Source: Oscillospiraceae bacterium (GTDB lineage Bacteria > Bacillota > Clostridia > Oscillospirales > Ruminococcaceae). From it: a stretch of DNA of 64,000 nt. A model generated the notes under the pieces. The model ran no database searches. It saw only the letters and a list, made by a program, of their open reading frames with translations, and was not told the DNA's origin. Position 1 is the first letter of the stretch. Each line of letters starts with the position of its first letter. Below are positions 53,800-61,871 of this stretch, piece by piece. The DNA lies in contig JAFRTG010000046.1 of assembly GCA_017427265.1 (NCBI GenBank), positions 62,001-126,000 on the forward strand. Direction: 5' to 3'. The position numbers were made by a program, and so were the translations under genes.

Positions 53800-55467
53800 T
53801 CAGTTTACGGTGTGGATTTTGAAACTCGTGATATAGAACCGGTTGTCGTGCTCCGGATCGTCGCTTTCCTCGATCGGCAGGCACTGATAAATGCCGCGGT
53901 CATCTCCGTTTTCATCTGTTCCGTTGGCCAGCAGCAGCCCCAGCCGTGCTTCCACAAGGAGGTCTTCCGGCATTGTATGATAATTCGCTTCGAGGCGCAT
54001 GGAGAAACGGAATGTGCCGTCGGCGTCGCAGTGCTGCGTGTTGACATCCGGATTCTCATTTGCCGTGATGTCGATGCCGTTTCCGTACACATCGTAGCCG
54101 TACATGTTGAGCACCAGACAGATATTGTCGCCTTCCGCGGCACCGATCTGCTCGTTGAACTTTACGCTGTAATTGACACGCGGCGTGCCGTCATCGTCAA
54201 AGGTGACGCTGTCAACGGTTACTGTGCCGAAGGAAAACGTCCGGCTGCGGTCTGCTGCATTCATGTCGCTCAGCGGTACATCGCCGTTCAGTCTGTCCTT
54301 GTCCTCTGCTGAGAATTCTACCTGAACTGTAGTCGTTTCTGTCTCGTCGAATGTTGCTGACTCGTTGGATGCTGTGGTCATATAGGATTCGCTTTTGTGC
54401 GCAGGAACGGCAATTCTTGTCTCGCCGACCTGAATGAAATCAACATCGGAGAGATCCATCGGATATTCAAATTCAATCCACTTGAAGTCTGCATTCCATC
54501 CGCTGTTGAATACCGGAACATCTGTGACTGTTTCCATGCTGACTGCATTGAACATGGTGACGGGCGTGAGCGCTTCCACAGTTTTGGAGAGCTCCATTCC
54601 GAACGGTGTGATGTAGCCGCCGACATTTTCGCCGGAATCCAGTGTCACAGCGAAGTACCCGCCTTTTTTAGCCTGATTGACAGAAAACGTCCGGAGATTA
54701 TCGGTGTAACCGGTTTCATCATCCGTATGGAAGAAGGCAGCGTCAAACTCCGTAATCTGGTTTGCGGTCAGGACGTTTTCCGGCCGTGCGGTATAAATGC
54801 GCCACGTTGTCTGCGGATCGTTCGGATCTGTCAGTGTCGGACGCTCGGCGCTTATGACACAGTCGCCGCGCAGAACTTCGTTTGAAACTTCCGTGGCCTG
54901 ATGCTGATCGGCAGAAGTTTCCAGCACAAACGAAAGATTGCTGTATTGGAAATCTTCTGTTTTGCCGGTGACGGAGGTCAGGAAATATGTGATGAGTCCG
55001 TCAGACACAGCAGCGTGCAGATGGGCGGTGCAGTCATCAAACTCCCATGTTTCGTTCAGATCGGTTCCGACCACATCGGAATAATCGTAGGGCTGCGGCT
55101 CGCCGGTTTTCCACTCAAAATACTGCCGGAACAGTGCCGCATAGCCGGTTGCCGGTTCTGTTTCGCTTTCGGCCGGCTCGGTCGTAACAGCCGGTGCAGA
55201 TTCCTCAACGACAGACAGCTCTGATTCAGCGCTGCCGGGCATTATATCTTTCCGGTTCTTCATTGAGACGATGCCGTAGATCAGTGCACCGTTCAGTGCC
55301 AGAACTGCTGCTGCAACGGCAACGCCTGTAAATCTGCGGATGATCGGCTTCTTTTCTGTATCCATTCTGTTTTCAATTCTCTCGGTTGTCATATCCAAGA
55401 CCTCCTGCCTGCAGTGATCTGCAATTTCCACGCGATCTGCGGCATGACGGTAATCCTGCATATTCAT
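53800..55467 (-). CDS. DUF4179-like membrane anti-sigma factor
   Basis: 555 residues. The cytoplasmic N-terminus (about 1-45) carries RHAADRVEIADHCRQEVLDM, one helix follows (FTGVAVAAAVLALNGALIYGIV, about 45-66), then a Glu/Thr/Pro linker and a large extracellular beta-rich part (about 100-555) with DLNETWEFDDCTAHLHAAVSD and TYFLTSVTGKTEDF. This layout resembles DUF4179 proteins, which pair with ECF sigma factors. The start codon overlaps the stop of the sigma gene upstream. The sensing function is inferred. Confidence 0.78.
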   Translation of the reverse strand: MNMQDYRHAADRVEIADHCRQEVLDMTTERIENRMDTEKKPIIRRFTGVAVAAAVLALNGALIYGIVSMKNRKDIMPGSAESELSVVEESAPAVTTEPAESETEPATGYAALFRQYFEWKTGEPQPYDYSDVVGTDLNETWEFDDCTAHLHAAVSDGLITYFLTSVTGKTEDFQYSNLSFVLETSADQHQATEVSNEVLRGDCVISAERPTLTDPNDPQTTWRIYTARPENVLTANQITEFDAAFFHTDDETGYTDNLRTFSVNQAKKGGYFAVTLDSGENVGGYITPFGMELSKTVEALTPVTMFNAVSMETVTDVPVFNSGWNADFKWIEFEYPMDLSDVDFIQVGETRIAVPAHKSESYMTTASNESATFDETETTTVQVEFSAEDKDRLNGDVPLSDMNAADRSRTFSFGTVTVDSVTFDDDGTPRVNYSVKFNEQIGAAEGDNICLVLNMYGYDVYGNGIDITANENPDVNTQHCDADGTFRFSMRLEANYHTMPEDLLVEARLGLLLANGTDENGDDRGIYQCLPIEESDDPEHDNRFYITSFKIHTVN

Positions 55468-55937
55468 AGCTCCAACTCCTCCCCAAGCGTTTTTTTCAGC
55501 ATTTTGCGGGCACGGTAAAGCTGTGTCTGCACGGCTGATTCACTGGTATCGGTAATCGTTCCGATTTCCCGCACGGAATACCCCTCATAATAATACAAAT
55601 GGATGACAATGCGGTACTTTGCGGGGAGTGCATTCACGGCATCCCAGACTGCGTGCTCATCCTGTGTGACACAGACATGTGCGGCATCATCCAGCGGGAC
55701 GGTGAATCTCCGGCGAAATGATTTCAGCAGATTTTTACACTTATTGATTGTTACGCGCAGCAGCCATGCCTTTTCCAGTTCCGCATTCGGGAAAGGATCC
55801 TCGTGCCGGAAGCGCGCGAGGAATACATCATGCGTGATGTCCTCGGCGTCCTGCACATTGCGGCAATAGGACAGCGCTGTGCGGTATACGGTGTTTTTCA
55901 TGCGGTCATAGATCGCTGCCATTTCTTTTTGTTCCAT
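55464..55937 (-). CDS. ECF-type RNA polymerase sigma factor
   Basis: 157 residues, minus strand. Region 2: TALSYCRNVQDAEDITHDVFLARF and AWLLRVTINKCKNLLKSF. Region 4: LPAKYRIVIHLYYYEGYSVREIGTI and the helix SESAVQTQLYRARKML. TAAGGAGCGCG precedes the ATG. The next gene encodes its likely anti-sigma factor with a four-base overlap. It is not closely related to the other sigma factor 3 kb to the left. Confidence 0.9.
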   Translation of the reverse strand: MEQKEMAAIYDRMKNTVYRTALSYCRNVQDAEDITHDVFLARFRHEDPFPNAELEKAWLLRVTINKCKNLLKSFRRRFTVPLDDAAHVCVTQDEHAVWDAVNALPAKYRIVIHLYYYEGYSVREIGTITDTSESAVQTQLYRARKMLKKTLGEELEL

Positions 55938-56074
55938 GGAACGCGCTCCTTAAATAAAAGCGTTTTTGAAGTCCTTCGATAATAAAACAACTGAACCCGG
56001 CAAAATATCACACGCTTTTCAAAAAAATTTTTCAGGTGCGGCACTGCCCGCCGCAAGCGTTTGTGGAATGCTTT

Positions 56075-56356
56075 AGCATAGGGAGAAGTTACGTCTGAGA
56101 AGCCGCGAACAGCGGCGTGAACTTGTCTCATTGGGAGAGCTTTGCTGCCGCCCTCCGAAGGGAATTGGAAGCGGGCACTGCCCGCTCTTTGAGGTGACCC
56201 CTCAGTCTGCTTCGCAGACAGATCCCCTTTCAGGGGAGGCCGATACATGGGGAGAAGTTACGTCTGAGAAGCCGCGAACAGCGGCGTGAACTTGTCTCAT
56301 TGGGGGAGCTCCGCTGCCGCCCTCCGAAGGGAAATGCCAGCGGGGGCTCCCCGCCC
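56075..56356 (+). repeat. Composite repeat: family III, family IV, family III
   Basis: First family III copy 56075-56185 (GCCGC-gaaca-GCGGC, end stem GCGGGC-act-GCCCGC at 56171-56185). Family IV module 56190-56243 (GTCTGC-ttc-GCAGAC, CCCCTTTCAGGGG). Second family III copy 56246-56356 with end stem GCGGGG-gct-CCCCGC (56340-56354). The two III copies share about 60 nearly identical bases but use different end stems. It ends two bases before a promoter -35. Confidence 0.8.
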
Positions 56357-56385
56357 TTGACTTTGGAGGCGGGTTATGTTATAAT
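56357..56385 (+). promoter_or_regulatory. Sigma-A promoter for the zinc-ribbon membrane gene
   Basis: TTGACT (56357-56362), 17-base spacer, TATAAT (56380-56385). It directly abuts the composite repeat. Confidence 0.85.
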
Positions 56386-56438
56386 TATAGCACAAAACAA
56401 ACCGTGTGTAAATAACCCGGAGAAATAAGGAAACTGCT

Positions 56439-57284
56439 ATGAAATACTGCCCGCACTGTGGTCTCCCCGTCCATAATAAACGCGCCGGAATCTGCGAGGA
56501 ATGCGGCAAACCGCTCTCCGGAAGCGCCCGCAGAAAAGAACAGCGCACAGCAGAATCGAAACCGCATGAGCCGCGGGATTTTGCAAGAGATATGCTCTCG
56601 AACTTTGAATCTGCTCACAATCGTCAGAAAAAAATGATGCGCAGATTCAAGGTCATTGCTGCTCTGATTACACTCGCGGCATGTCTGCTCATTGCCTATG
56701 CTGTTGTCAACATGACTTCGCATGTAAAGAACAGAAGAACAATCAGAGAACATGCCACAGAATATTCTGTGCCGGAATTTTCAATCCCGGAGTTTTCCAG
56801 ACCGGAGATCTCTGTTCCGGAATTCTCATGGCCGGATTCTGCGTTTCCTGCGCAGGATGCCCCCGTCATCCCCTCGCCCGGCGAACTCGACGGCGAAAGC
56901 CCTGTCAATCCGGACGGGACTTCCGGCGATACATCCGATGAAGCAGATGCGCTGCCCTATTCCGTCACGCTGACCGGACATGAGATGACAACCAATCTCT
57001 TCGGTGAGAATGTGCTTGTGCTCGATCTGGAATTCACCAACAACAGCAGTACTGCTGCATCCTTTTTCCAGACACTCACCGCAAAGGTCACGCAGAACGG
57101 TTCGCAGTGTATGCAGACCGCGGCCACCGTTGACCCGGCACTGACCGGCGTCAATACGGTTGAGCCCGGTGCTTCCTGCAAGGTGCAGCTGGCGTTCATT
57201 GCAGCCCCCGATACTGAAACGCAGATCACCGTCTCAACATGGCGCGGACAGCAGACCGTCATGGAAGAGAGCTTTACATCCTGA
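56439..57284 (+). CDS. Zinc-ribbon membrane protein with exported DUF5067-like domain
   Basis: 281 residues. The N-terminal zinc ribbon is CPHCGLPVHNKRAGICEECGKPL (about 4-27). After a basic stretch comes one helix (VIAALITLAACLLIAYAVV, about 70-89), then a five-residue repeat region of the type [SI]-P-E-F-S (VPEFSIPEFSRPEISVPEFS, about 107-128) and a Gly/Ser/Pro linker. The exported domain (about 170-281), LVLDLEFTNNSSTAASFFQTLTAKV, resembles DUF5067, seen on many Gram-positive lipoproteins. The function is unknown. A terminator follows. Confidence 0.77.
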   Translation: MKYCPHCGLPVHNKRAGICEECGKPLSGSARRKEQRTAESKPHEPRDFARDMLSNFESAHNRQKKMMRRFKVIAALITLAACLLIAYAVVNMTSHVKNRRTIREHATEYSVPEFSIPEFSRPEISVPEFSWPDSAFPAQDAPVIPSPGELDGESPVNPDGTSGDTSDEADALPYSVTLTGHEMTTNLFGENVLVLDLEFTNNSSTAASFFQTLTAKVTQNGSQCMQTAATVDPALTGVNTVEPGASCKVQLAFIAAPDTETQITVSTWRGQQTVMEESFTS

Positions 57285-57288
57285 ACCG

Positions 57289-57331
57289 AAAACACCCTTT
57301 CCGCATTTGCAGAAAGGGTGTATTTTTATAG
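57289..57331. terminator. Terminator between convergent genes
   Basis: ACACCCTTTC-cgcatttgca-GAAAGGGTGT followed by ATTTTTATA on the + strand. It can also act for the minus-strand gene ending at 57326. Confidence 0.85.
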
Positions 57332-57712
57332 GCTTCGTTTTTTGTGCAGCTTTTCCCTGAACGCCTGATACTGCTGCTTTGTTTTGATCCGTAGCGCCCT
57401 CCGCTTCCGGTCGATCATCGCAAGCGTCCGCGTATCTGACGGAAACAGTCTGCGCAGTATGAAAATCGCAAGCGGCAGCGTCAGCAGCTTTTCCGGCGTG
57501 CCCGGCAGCCAGAGCAGTCCGGCCCAGACCGTTCCTGCCTTCCAGAGCCATCCGATTCCAAGATATCCGCCGATGCCGATTGCACAGTATGCCCAGCCGT
57601 TTGTGATGAACCACGCAATTCCGACCGAAATCAGCAGGTGCGGATTTGTCAGCGCCCGTACCCACGGCCGCAGTTTTTCCCTGCATCCGGCCTTTGTGAT
57701 TTTGAATTTCAT
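57326..57712 (-). CDS. Small membrane protein of unknown function
   Basis: 128 residues with three or four helices between about 24 and 85 (LLISVGIAWFITNGWAYCAIGIG, YLGIGWLWKAGTVWAGLLWLP, KLLTLPLAIFILRRLF) and a basic tail (KRRALRIKTKQQYQAFREKLHKK). Proteins of this pattern, with the AWFITNGW motif, are known to me as common hypothetical proteins in Clostridia. AAGGAC precedes the ATG. A short transcript with its own terminator lies just upstream and may be its leader. Confidence 0.72.
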   Translation of the reverse strand: MKFKITKAGCREKLRPWVRALTNPHLLISVGIAWFITNGWAYCAIGIGGYLGIGWLWKAGTVWAGLLWLPGTPEKLLTLPLAIFILRRLFPSDTRTLAMIDRKRRALRIKTKQQYQAFREKLHKKRSL

Positions 57713-57754
57713 ATCTGTCCTTCTTCCCCCGCACTGCCGTCATCTGCAGCAATG

Positions 57755-57869
57755 AAAAAAAGCAGAGCAACTGCTCTGCTTTATAAATAAAATGAGGTCA
57801 AATCAAAATGTGTAGAACAAAAGAAAGGAGACAACAAAACGAGTGAAAATAACATTACATTATTTCACC
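57755..57869 (-). ncRNA. Candidate short transcript or attenuator leader
   Basis: On the minus strand a consensus promoter (next entry) would start a transcript near 57869, and it meets a GCAGAGCA/TGCTCTGC hairpin followed by seven T (57755-57782). The RNA would be about 115 nt. It could encode a 24-codon peptide starting MLFSLVLLSP. It ends 42 bases before the small membrane gene, so it may be an independent sRNA or a transcription attenuator. Confidence 0.5.
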
Positions 57870-57875
57870 GCCTTT

Positions 57876-57904
57876 ATTATACACGAAAAGCAGGAAAACG
57901 TCAA
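57876..57904 (-). promoter_or_regulatory. Minus-strand sigma-A promoter
   Basis: On the minus strand: TTGACG (57904-57899), 17-base spacer, TATAAT (57881-57876). It drives the short transcript above and perhaps the small membrane gene. Confidence 0.75.
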
Positions 57905-58057
57905 CCTTTTTTTCTCTTTTTCGCTGTTTTCAGACGGATTTTCGTGAATATATCCAAATTCAGGACGCGAATTTGCACATATTTGACAGCGGAAACAAGT
58001 ACAGTATCCGCTCTTTCGGCGGGATTCGTGAAAAATCATCGAAAATCCGGGAAGGGC
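57905..58057. other. Spacer between divergent promoters
   Basis: No gene recognised. AT-rich, with TTTTTTTCTCTTTTTCGC and AATATATCC stretches. It separates the minus-strand promoter from the PFOR promoter and could hold regulator sites that I cannot name. Confidence 0.4.
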
Positions 58058-58086
58058 TTTACTTTTTCACGTATTTGTGATATAAT
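58058..58086 (+). promoter_or_regulatory. Sigma-A promoter for PFOR
   Basis: TTTACT (58058-58063), 17-base spacer, TATAAT (58081-58086) with an extended -10 TG. Leader about 90 nt. Confidence 0.75.
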
Positions 58087-58183
58087 AGATAAGCGAAATT
58101 CTGTCCCGGAGCGAATGCGCTTCTGCGGCATTCCGGGCAGATTCCCAGCTCAATACTATACTATATAATGGAGGTACATTCTT

Positions 58184-61100
58184 ATGGCAATCGTTCGTAA
58201 GAAGAAGACGATGGACGGCAACAATGCTGCGGCATGGGTCTCCTACGCCTTCACGGAAGTCGCCGGTATCTACCCGATCACGCCTTCCAGCCCGATGGCC
58301 GACTACGTTGACCAGTGGTCTGCACAGGGCATGAAAAACATCTTCGGTACGACCGTTAAGGTTGAGGAGATGCAGTCTGAGGCGGGTGCTGCAGGTACGG
58401 TTCACGGCTCCCTGAATGCAGGTGCACTGACTACCACCTACACCGCTTCGCAGGGTCTGCTTCTCATGATCCCGAATATGTATAAAATTGCCGGTGAGCT
58501 GCTCCCGTGCGTGTTCCATGTTTCCGCACGCTGCGTCGCTTCCCATGCACTGAACATCTTCGGTGACCACTCCGACGTCTATGCATGTCGTCAGACCGGT
58601 TTCGCAATGCTCGCTGAAACCAACCCGCAGGAGGTCATGGATCTCGCTGCTGTTGCACATCTGGCTTCCATCAAGAGCCGTGTGCCGTTTATCAACTTCT
58701 TTGACGGCTTCCGTACCTCTCACGAGATCCAGAAGATCTCCATCTGGGATTATGAGGATCTCAAGGAAATGTGCGATATGGACGCTGTGCAGGCTTTCCG
58801 TCAGCGTGCTCTGAATCCGGAAGCTCCGGTTATGCGCGGTTCGCACGAAAACGGCGATATCTTCTTCCAGCACCGTGAAGCATGCAACTCCTACTACAAT
58901 GCTGTTCCGGCAATCGTTGAGGAGTACATGGACAAGGTCAACGCAAAGCTCGGCACCGATTACAAGCTGTTCAACTACTACGGCGCTGCTGATGCAGACC
59001 GCGTCATCGTTGCAATGGGCTCCATCTGCGACGTTGCTGAGGAAGTCATCGACTACCTGAACAAGAAGGGCGAGAAGGTCGGTATTGTCAAGGTTCGCCT
59101 GTTCCGTCCGTTCTCCGCTGAAAAGCTCGTTGAGGCAATTCCTGCTTCTGCAAAGACCATCGCTGTCCTTGACAGAACCAAGGAGCCGGGCTCTCTCGGT
59201 GAGCCGCTCTACCTCGACGTTGTTGCTGCTCTCAATGTGACCGGCAGAACCGGTATCAAGGTGATCGGCGGCCGCTACGGCCTCGGCTCCAAGGATACCC
59301 CGCCTGCATCCGTCTTTGCTGTCTATGCAGAGCTTGCGAAGGCAGAGCCGAAGCAGCAGTTCACCATCGGTATCGTGGACGATGTCACCAACCTCTCCCT
59401 CGCAGAAGAGGAAGCTCCGAACACCGCAGCTGAGGGCACCATCGAGTGCAAGTTCTGGGGTCTCGGCGGCGACGGTACCGTTGGCGCAAACAAGGACTCC
59501 ATCAAGATCATCGGCGACCACACCGATAAATACGTGCAGGCATACTTCCAGTATGACTCCAAGAAGACCGGCGGTATCACCATTTCGCACCTGCGCTTTG
59601 GTGACAAGCCGATCAAGAGCCCGTACTACATCAACAAGGCAGACTTCGTTGCATGTCACAACCCGTCTTATATCCTCAAGGGCTACAAGATGGTCAACGA
59701 CGTCAAGCCGGGCGGTGTGTTCCTCATCAACTGCCAGTGGAAGCCGGAGGAGCTCGATCAGCACCTCACCGCTGACACCAAGCAGTACATCGCAAAGAAC
59801 AACATCCAGCTCTATCTGGTGAACGCAATCGACCTCGCACAGGAGATCGGTCTGGGCAAGCGTACCAACACCATTCTCCAGTCTGCATTCTTCTCCCTCT
59901 CCAAGGTTCTGCCGGAGGCTGAGGCAATCGGCTACATGAAGGAGAAGGCTCAGAAGTTCATGAAGAAGGGCATCGAGATCGTTCAGATGAACGAGAAGGC
60001 GATCGACGCAGGCGCAAATGCTTACGTCAAGGTCGATGTTCCGGCTGAGTGGGCAAACGCTGTTGATAACGGCGCTGCTGCAAAGCTCGAAGGCCCGGAC
60101 AAGCTCGTCAAGATGGTTGACGGCATCATGAACCCGGTCGGCAAGATGCTCGGCGATACGCTGCCGGTTTCTGCATTCGCAGATCACGTTGACGGTACGT
60201 TCGAGCAGGGCGCTGCTGCATACGAGAAGCGCGGCGTTGCTGTTATGGTTCCGGAGTGGAACCCGGAGACCTGTGCAAAGTGTAACCGCTGCGCATTCGT
60301 CTGCCCGCACGCAACCATCCGTCCGTTCGCTCTGACCGACGCTGAGGCTGCTGCTGCTCCGTCCAACATCAAGCTCGCTCCGAAGCCGATTGTCAAGACC
60401 GAGTACAAGTACACCCTCGCTGTTTCTGCTATGGACTGCATGGGCTGCGGCGTCTGCATCGGCGTCTGCCCGACCAAGTCCCTCAAGATGGTTTCCAGAG
60501 AGTCTCAGGAACCGCAGCAGGCAGTGTTCGATTACTGTGTTGCAAAGGTCGAAGAGAAGGCAGACGTTGCAACCGACGCAACTGTCATCTCCAGCCAGTA
60601 CAAGAAGCCGCTGCTTGAGTTCTCCGGCTCCTGCGCAGGCTGCGCTGAGACCTCCTATGCACGTCTCATCACCCAGCTGTTCGGCTCCAGAATGTACGTT
60701 TCCAACGCAACCGGTTGTTCCTCCATCTGGGGCGGCCCGGCTGCAACCTCTCCGTACACCACCGATGCCAACGGCCACGGCCCGGCATGGGCAAACTCCC
60801 TGTTCGAGGACAATGCTGAGCACGGTCTCGGTATGTATCTCGGCCAGAAGGCAATCCGTGAGCGTCTGATCGACGAGATCAAGGAAGTCGCTGCAAACGA
60901 GAAGGCTTCCAACGAGCTCAAGACTGCTGCTCAGGCTTACCTCGATACCGTCAACGACGGCGCAAAGAACACCGAGGCAACTGCTGCTCTCGTTGCTGAG
61001 CTCGAAAAGTGCGCTGACAAGTGCGAGCTGAGCGCTGATATCGTTGCAAACAAGAACTACCTCTCCAAGAAGTCCGTCTGGATCTTCGGCGGCGACGGCT

Positions 61101-61717
61101 GGGCATATGACATCGGCTTCGGCGGTCTGGATCACGTTCTGGCAACCGGCGAGGATGTCAACATCATGGTCTTTGATACCGAGGTTTACTCCAACACCGG
61201 CGGTCAGGCTTCCAAGTCCTCTAACATCGGTCAGGTCGCACAGTTCGCTGCTGCAGGTAAGGCCATCGCTAAGAAGCGCCTTGCTGATATTGCAATGAGC
61301 TACGGCTACATCTATGTTGCACAGATCGCAATGGGTGCTGACATGAACCAGACCCTCAAGGCCATCAAGGAAGCTGAGAGCTATCCGGGCCCGTCCCTCA
61401 TCATCGGCTATGCACCGTGCGAAATGCACAGCATCAAGGGCGGTATGACCAACTGCCAGGCTGAGATGGAAAAGGCTGTCAAGTGCGGCTACTGGAACAA
61501 CTTCCGTTATGATCCGAGACTTGCTGCTGAGGGCAAGAACCCGTTCCAGCTGGATTCCAAGGCTCCGACCGAGTCTTATCAGGACTTCATCATGGGCGAG
61601 GCTCGTTACAGCGCTCTGACCCGTTCCTTCCCGGAGCGTGCAAAGGAGCTGTTCGAGAAGGCAGAAAAGACTGCTGAGGATCGTTACGCATACCTCACCA
61701 AGCTCGCTGACAAATAA
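58184..61717 (+). CDS. nifJ: Pyruvate:ferredoxin (flavodoxin) oxidoreductase
   Basis: Splits pyruvate with CoA into acetyl-CoA, CO2 and reduced ferredoxin, the central step of clostridial fermentation. 1177 residues, the normal single-chain length. Domain I begins with the pyruvate-site YPITPSSPMADYVDQW. The inserted ferredoxin domain carries two 4Fe-4S motifs, CAKCNRCAFVCPHA and CMGCGVCIGVCPTKS. The third cluster's cysteines are in GSCAGCAETSY and the TPP site in FGGDGWAYDIGFGGLDH, with NTGGQASKSS. Codon use is very biased (highly expressed). GGAGG precedes the ATG. Confidence 0.97.
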   Translation: MAIVRKKKTMDGNNAAAWVSYAFTEVAGIYPITPSSPMADYVDQWSAQGMKNIFGTTVKVEEMQSEAGAAGTVHGSLNAGALTTTYTASQGLLLMIPNMYKIAGELLPCVFHVSARCVASHALNIFGDHSDVYACRQTGFAMLAETNPQEVMDLAAVAHLASIKSRVPFINFFDGFRTSHEIQKISIWDYEDLKEMCDMDAVQAFRQRALNPEAPVMRGSHENGDIFFQHREACNSYYNAVPAIVEEYMDKVNAKLGTDYKLFNYYGAADADRVIVAMGSICDVAEEVIDYLNKKGEKVGIVKVRLFRPFSAEKLVEAIPASAKTIAVLDRTKEPGSLGEPLYLDVVAALNVTGRTGIKVIGGRYGLGSKDTPPASVFAVYAELAKAEPKQQFTIGIVDDVTNLSLAEEEAPNTAAEGTIECKFWGLGGDGTVGANKDSIKIIGDHTDKYVQAYFQYDSKKTGGITISHLRFGDKPIKSPYYINKADFVACHNPSYILKGYKMVNDVKPGGVFLINCQWKPEELDQHLTADTKQYIAKNNIQLYLVNAIDLAQEIGLGKRTNTILQSAFFSLSKVLPEAEAIGYMKEKAQKFMKKGIEIVQMNEKAIDAGANAYVKVDVPAEWANAVDNGAAAKLEGPDKLVKMVDGIMNPVGKMLGDTLPVSAFADHVDGTFEQGAAAYEKRGVAVMVPEWNPETCAKCNRCAFVCPHATIRPFALTDAEAAAAPSNIKLAPKPIVKTEYKYTLAVSAMDCMGCGVCIGVCPTKSLKMVSRESQEPQQAVFDYCVAKVEEKADVATDATVISSQYKKPLLEFSGSCAGCAETSYARLITQLFGSRMYVSNATGCSSIWGGPAATSPYTTDANGHGPAWANSLFEDNAEHGLGMYLGQKAIRERLIDEIKEVAANEKASNELKTAAQAYLDTVNDGAKNTEATAALVAELEKCADKCELSADIVANKNYLSKKSVWIFGGDGWAYDIGFGGLDHVLATGEDVNIMVFDTEVYSNTGGQASKSSNIGQVAQFAAAGKAIAKKRLADIAMSYGYIYVAQIAMGADMNQTLKAIKEAESYPGPSLIIGYAPCEMHSIKGGMTNCQAEMEKAVKCGYWNNFRYDPRLAAEGKNPFQLDSKAPTESYQDFIMGEARYSALTRSFPERAKELFEKAEKTAEDRYAYLTKLADK

Positions 61718-61737
61718 TTTCATTCTGAAATGACAAT

Positions 61738-61775
61738 CGCCCGCACGGTTCTGATGCCGTGCGGGCTTTGTTTTG
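61738..61775 (+). terminator. Intrinsic terminator after PFOR
   Basis: GCCCGCACGG-ttctgatg-CCGTGCGGGC followed by TTTGTTTT. Confidence 0.88.
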
Positions 61776-61803
61776 CTGCTGTTCGGCAGCGTGCAGAACT
61801 GAT

Positions 61804-61847
61804 ACAAAAAACCGGCAGTCTTGAGAATTACTCAAGCCTACCGGTTT
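61804..61847 (-). terminator. Intrinsic terminator of the carboxypeptidase gene
   Basis: On the minus strand: ACCGGTAGGCTTGAG-taatt-CTCAAGACTGCCGGT (two small mismatches) followed by TTTTT. Confidence 0.82.
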
Positions 61848-61871
61848 CTATTTCCTGCAGATTTGTGCGAC

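Noticed and set aside
58067-61807. Very long open frame antisense to PFOR
   Set aside because: It mirrors the strongly biased codon use of the PFOR gene; the translated sequence is a Leu/Cys/Val-rich shadow with no domain, and the + strand gene is certain.
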